DNA from: Sodiomyces alkalinus F11
Lineage: Eukaryota > Ascomycota > Sordariomycetes > Glomerellales > Plectosphaerellaceae
Direction of reading: 5' to 3'
DNA length: 64,000 nt
Assembly (NCBI RefSeq): GCF_003711515.1
Contig: NW_021167089.1
Span: 69,296-133,295, forward strand
Positions 59,215 to 64,000 of this stretch are shown piece by piece. Every line of letters starts with the position of its first letter. Position 1 is the first letter of the stretch. The notes beneath the pieces are model-generated. The model saw nothing but the letters and a program-made list of their open reading frames with translations, did no database searches and was not told the origin of the DNA. Made by a program: the position numbers and the translations under genes.

Positions 59215-59989
59215 TGCAGCGCTTGGGACTGGAGAAAGAGACTGTGTAGCTCGCTCACAGGGCCTTGATAGCCACAAGGGAACGATGTGCTCTATGTTTG
59301 TGGTGAATTCGTCAGATATCTGGACCTTAAGAAGGAAGACATACGAAGAATTACAGGGAAGCTCGCTCACAGGGTGGAACACTGTACGGATACGGTAAGC
59401 ACATAAGGAAAGGTAAGGTAAGGTAGGTATAAGTACTTTAGAGCTAACGTTTCAGTGGAGAATAGGGGCCATAGCAGCCAAAGGGCGGGGTCAGGAGGGA
59501 GACATCGAGTACCAGGGCGTGACAATGGACTGTGCGTACGTGTACCATATGGTGGATGCACTGTGTCAGCACACACCTGGCGAAAGTTCAAGGAAGTTCA
59601 AGGCGCGTCCAAACGCGTCCCTCACTCGCCATTGACACTGGAACCTAAGGTACCTACCGTAAGGTACAGAGTGTACTCAATACCTCGTACTCCAAGGTAT
59701 TTGAGATCCAAGAGGCCATAGGCCATTGTTTTCTCTGTCTGGCTGAGTTTATGAGCTGAATTTGTCTTCTGCCATCTTTACTGATTCACTCGAACTTCAT
59801 AATCACGCACGACCATCGTGGCTTGGACATGAGGTCAAGTCTCTTCAACTCAGACCGGCTTGAATGACCCTGGCAGGAATCCCACAGCAGGCCTACCGTT
59901 GATTGAACCCATGGTCGTCCTTGTCTGGCCTTGGAGATCATAAATTTGCGACGCCGTCCTTCGTCGGCCCAGGCACGAAACAATCGACC
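59215..59989. other. Divergent promoter region
   Basis: A 775-nt gap between the dynamitin and RTC4 starts. It contains AAGGTAAGGTAAGGTAGG (about 59408-59426) and an ACCTAAGGTACCTACCGTAAGGTAC block (59643-59667). No gene seen. Confidence 0.6.
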
Positions 59990-61818
59990 ATGCCTCCCAG
60001 GAAACAAAGGGTGCTCGGCCTTACCAGGCATGCAACAAGACCCTTATTGAAGACAATCGGTCAGCAACCACGAGACGGCCCTGCACGCAAGAGGTGCAGG
60101 ACTCCCGAGGACATAAATGCTCCTCCGGGGGACTCTGACGCAGAGAGTTCCGAGGGCGCATCTGAAGACAACATGAATTCATCATTCCAAAAAGAAAAGG
60201 CCGCAGGCTCCCGGGGTGAGAGAGAGGATGTCTCTCAAAGCGATACAGACTCAACCCCACGGGGGGATATTCGAGCCACCGCCTTTCGATCGGGCAAAGC
60301 CGCCAAGGCTACTCTTACTTCGCAGAGCCGGGGCACGAGCCGGGCGCCACTAGGTAAACGAAACACCAACAAGGTGGGCACCGAGTCTAGAGGTATCAAG
60401 CGTGACGCCGACGATCTGGACGATCCCGATGATATTGATGATCCGAGACCCGTCAACGCTTCGGCTTCTCGGAGAGACAACGGGAATCGCTCGTCTCCCG
60501 GTCCCAGTTCCAGGGAGAGTGTGAGTGTGAGTGACCATCACACGAATGCGTTCAACCTGCCGAACGTCAAGCAAGCCAGCAGAAAATATGGCAAAAAGGC
60601 TCCAAAGCCATCTCGGTCTAGACCCCAGGTCTCCGAGGAAAGTGAGTCTTGTTCAGCTCGGTCCATTGCAAGACATGTCGTTGACAGAAGGCAGACCACG
60701 CACCGTCTCAAACCTCCAAACCTGCGTCTTTTCAAGTCCCGGTGGATCTGCCCCCTTCGAGCCCCGTCGCCAAACCAGCAGGTTCGGGGGCTTCTAAACG
60801 TCCGGGTATCCGGATACCCTCAGACTTGCCAGGCTCGGACTCCGAGTCAGTCGGTGCGAAGCCAAAGGCGTCACTCAATATCCCGATTGATATGCCTGAG
60901 GAGCCGACCGGCAAAGGATCTCGCACGGGGGTAACGACCAAGCTGAAACGTTCTGGCATTGACACGAAATTGCCGGAGGTCTCCTCGAAGCGATTGGAGA
61001 CCGCACTGTCAAACCCCGCGTTGGAAATCCCGGCCGATTTGCCGGGCGTGTTGGGTCTCGATAGCCCTTGGAGAGATGAACCGCTCGAGGGACGAAGACA
61101 GACGCCTCCGGACTTCACGTTAGGAACGGTCCATGGGAGTACCACCACCCCAGTTCGCATTTCGTCCGCGAAGGAGGCGCCAGCGCGATGCCCCATGTGT
61201 TCCCAGCCCGTCGACGCGGCCTTGCTTCGGAGCTTCACGCGTGGAGGCCACCTGAACATCAACAGGCAGCTCCAGTTCTGCCGGTTACACAAGAAGAAGA
61301 CGGCGGAGGCGACGTGGGAAGAACAAGGATACCCGACGATAGACTGGGACGCCCTGGCGAGCCGGTGCTGTCGGCACGACAAGTTCCTCCGGCGCATCGT
61401 CAACGGCGGGGACTCGCACTACCGGTCCCTGCTTGCCGCCAGGGTGAGCAAGGGCCAGGAGCGGACCATCCGCAAGACGGAGCGGAGCCTCGCCCCCGGC
61501 TACTACGGCCCGCGGGGCATGCGCGCCATGTCGGAGCACCTCGTCGGCCGCTTTGCCGCGACCTTGCGGAGACGCGCCGTTGAAGATTCCATCGTGTCGG
61601 CGCGGGGTACTGCGGTGTTCGTGTCGACGGTGCTGGTGCCCGAACTGGCGGTCCGGCTGATCATGGAAGACATGCATGTCGATCCGGAGGGGGCGAGATC
61701 TATCCTGGAGGCGAGCGTGGATGTCGGCGAATTGCTGAACGAGGAGCTGCTCGACACGGTGCAGGATCCGATAAGCGACAAGGATAAAGATGCCGAGGAC
61801 GCAGACGTTTTTGTTTAG
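59990..61818 (+). CDS. RTC4: RTC4-domain protein (restriction of telomere capping 4-like)
   Basis: Two exons, 59990-60641 and 60695-61818, joined across a 53-nt intron (GTGAGT donor, TTGAC branch, GGCAG acceptor), giving 591 residues. The N-terminal two thirds is charged and disordered. It carries four copies of a short motif [VI]PxD[LM]P (about residues 232, 258, 280 and 329). The C-terminal RTC4 domain begins at CPMC (about 383-386) and includes FCRLHKKKTAEATWEEQGYP, SHYR, GYYGPRG and LVPELAVRLIMEDM, ending with LLNEELLD. Yeast RTC4 was named from a genetic screen on telomere capping; the biochemical role is unclear. Fungal RTC4 domains sit in larger nuclear-looking proteins like this one. 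It is convergent with the glucosidase gene. Confidence 0.88.
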
Positions 61819-62166
61819 GAGCCGCCCTTTGCAACCCCCACCGCCCGTGTTCTAACGTCGATATGTTTTATGACTTTTGCCTCTATATCACTACGCATTG
61901 TGTGGCATATGTACAACTGACTTTCTCAATCTATTGATCTCTCGAGGGCTGTCTGCCCAACGAGGCAATTACTCATATTTTATCATGACCAAGGCTATGT
62001 AATGCGGCGGGATACCATCACATCATTAGATGACCCTGCAATTAAGAGAAGGTCATCTCTCTTTGTGCTCTGCATCCAAAGGTAGGAACTTCTCGCTCTT
62101 CAGCTTCCATTCTCCACCGGGCTGGCTTTCCTTCCAGCCCACAGCCGCCTCACGTCGTCCGCCCCT
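61819..62166. other. Convergent 3' flanks
   Basis: A gap of 348 nt between convergent stops, AT-richer than the flanking exons. It probably holds both 3' UTRs. Nothing else seen. Confidence 0.6.
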
Positions 62167-64000
62167 TCACTCCAGAAGGACAGCGAAGCCCTCGTAAGGG
62201 CCCAGAGTGGTCGTGTCTCGAGCGAAATCATCCACCCGCTTCCCGCCACTGCTCACGAGCACTTCCCGCACAGCCATCCCCTTCATGGCTTGCCACCCCA
62301 CCGTCTGGTCCGAGAAGTTGCCGGCCACAAGCGCCACGCGACGTCCGGGCAGCCCTGTCTCGGTTCCGGGAGCGCGCCGTACGTAGGCGAATACCTCGTC
62401 GTGCGAGGCGTCGAAAAGGTCGAAATCTCCATAGACGAAGATGTCGCGGTGGTTCTTCCGGGCGGCGAGGACGGCGCGCCAGCAATGGAACGCAGAGTCG
62501 GGGTCGGCGGTCTGGGCTTCGGCGTTGATCTCTACGTGGTTCGGGTGCGCTTTCATCCAGGGGGGGGTGGAGGAGGCAAGGGCGAAGCCCGCGTGGGGGC
62601 CGGCGGTCCACTGCATCGGGGTGCGGGCGTTGTCGCGCGATTTCTTGCGGTATTCGGCGCGGAGGAGGGTTTTGAGCCCTTCGTCGGGGTTGTCTTTCCG
62701 TAGGCTGTGGTTGTGGTGGCTGCTTAGTTCAGGGTCCAACGGGCGGTTAAGATTTCGGAATTGTTCGCGGTGACTGACGATGAAGGATTCCCACGCTTTC
62801 CTCCTGTCCATGGGGTCTAGAAGACTAGAGAAAGAATCCAGGTAGGGCGCAGAAAGGGAAAGGAACATACTTCCAGTGACTCAGGCAGTCGATATCCTTA
62901 TACTCCTCCATAGGCCACTCTTCAGGGACGTTGTGCATGCCGAGCTCTTGGCCCTGGTAGATGAAGGGCGTCCCCGCCTGGAAGCCCTGGATCATGGCGA
63001 GTAGCTTGGCGCTGTTGGCGCGGTGGATGGGCTCGTCGCTTGCGAAACGGCTCACGGCACGGGGTTGGTCGTGGTTCTCGAGGTAGAGGGCGTTCCAACC
63101 GTCGTTGTCGTACATGAAGCGCTGCCATTTGTAGATAGTTTCCTTGAACTCGGCGAGGGTCCATTGACGCGGGGAAAACTTTCCTTCGGGGCCGTGGTCG
63201 AGATCCATGCTTGGTGCTTATCAAATGGGGTTGTTGTTCCTGACGGGTGGTTGTGAAAGAATGAAAAGAAAAATGGGAAGGGGGGGGGGGCCGGAAAAGA
63301 CAGCTCACCATTCAAAGTGGAAAATCATACTCAACTCCCCCCGGTCAGCGCGGACGCTCTTGATGATCTCGTCCAGGTCATAAACACAGAGCATCTCCCC
63401 CACGCTGAAAGCATCGTACGTCTTCAACACGGCGCCGATTTCACCCAGGAACTCGTGAAGACGGGGCCCCGCGGCATAGTACTCGGCGCCTTTGTGGACG
63501 GCAGCCTGCGAGTCGGGGAAGCCCTGGTCCTTGCTGATAAAGTTGATGACGTCCAGACGGAAGCCGTCGATTCCGCGAGCCAGCCAGAAGTGCATGATGT
63601 CGCGGACGGCAGCGCGGACGGCCGGGTTTTCCCAGTTGAGGTCGGGCTGCTCTCGGCAGAAGAGGTGGAGGTAGTATTCTCCCGTCGCTTCGTCCCATTC
63701 CCACGCGCTGCCTTTAGGGTTTCGGTCAGAATAAGGGGTGCGAGACGGTGGGTAAGGATCCAACATGCCTTGAAAGTGGGCGACCCAGTTGTTGGGCGGT
63801 TAGCGGTTCCCTTGGGCGTCGTAGGCGGGCTTGCGCCAGATATACCAGTCACGGTAAGGGTTGTCCTTGGAGCTGCGGGACTGCTTGAACCATTCGTGCT
63901 GGTCGCTAGTGTGGTTGACGACGAGGTCGAGGACGAGTCTCATGCCGCGCTCTTGGAGCTTTTTCATGAGGTCGTCGACGTCGTCGATGCTACCATACCG
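62167..64000 (-). CDS. GH13 alpha-glucosidase/maltase, partial, with in-frame TAA
   Basis: An intracellular-type alpha-glucosidase of GH13 (maltase/oligo-1,6-glucosidase). The N-terminus is beyond the right edge. Exons seen: 64000-63769, 63711-63309, 63209-62871, 62824-62167. Motifs: LVVNHTSDQHEWF (region I), GIDGFRLDVINF with the nucleophile Asp, SVGEM with the acid/base Glu, ENHDQPRAVSR with the third catalytic Asp, and RDNARTPMQW. All active-site residues are therefore present. The first intron, 63712-63768, is of GC-AG type and 57 nt long; removing it joins HFQ to GSAWEWDE as expected. A TAA at 63802-63800 interrupts the conserved GNRxPPNNW segment, where Gln is expected (CAA to TAA). It may be a recent pseudogene, an allele, or a sequencing error. 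The remaining frame is clean. Confidence 0.82.

Overview
The window looks like nuclear DNA of a filamentous ascomycete (Pezizomycotina, most likely a Sordariomycete; I cannot name the species). Genes have short GT-AG introns (about 45-200 nt), GC-rich third codon positions, long untranslated flanks, and fungal families such as an Msn2-type zinc-finger factor, an RTC4-domain protein, a yeast-type 5'-3' helicase and dynactin p50. I found no tRNA, rRNA, CRISPR array, intact transposon or telomeric repeat. Exons were built by hand from reading frame, splice signals and family motifs; there was no expression evidence and no database search.

Left block (1-18.5 kb), all on the minus strand: an unknown disordered protein cut by the left edge (1-1541), an Hcs1/IGHMBP2-like helicase (4290-7193), a DUF202 three-helix membrane protein (7817-9158), the diphthamide enzyme Dph6 fused to RidA-like domains (9562-12102) and an Msn2/Seb1-like stress transcription factor (16011-18486).

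Middle (18.5-35.5 kb): a 17-kb divergent gap between the Msn2-like gene and an F-box gene, with no gene I can support. It carries many copies of short palindromic words and one coding-like fragment near 21.6-22.0 kb.

Right block: an F-box/propeller protein ending in a CaaX box (35519-39225) lies tail to tail with an RBR E3 ubiquitin ligase (39653-42016). Then come an 82-residue LYR protein matching the succinate dehydrogenase assembly factor SDHAF1 (43566-43992), an MFS sugar porter (47693-49624), a short-chain dehydrogenase (54743-55468), the molybdopterin synthase small subunit (56888-57178), dynactin p50/dynamitin (57737-59214), an RTC4-domain protein (59990-61818), and a GH13 alpha-glucosidase cut by the right edge (62167-64000). 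The alpha-glucosidase carries an in-frame TAA although its catalytic motifs are intact.

Most genes are housekeeping genes with no obvious shared pathway. Possible local links are the neighbouring F-box and RBR ubiquitin genes, and a five-copy GATAAG array between the dehydrogenase and the molybdenum-cofactor gene. The most unusual points are the nonsense codon in the glucosidase, the CaaX-ending F-box protein, the GATA array, four repeated PxDLP-type motifs in the RTC4 protein, and the 17-kb desert.
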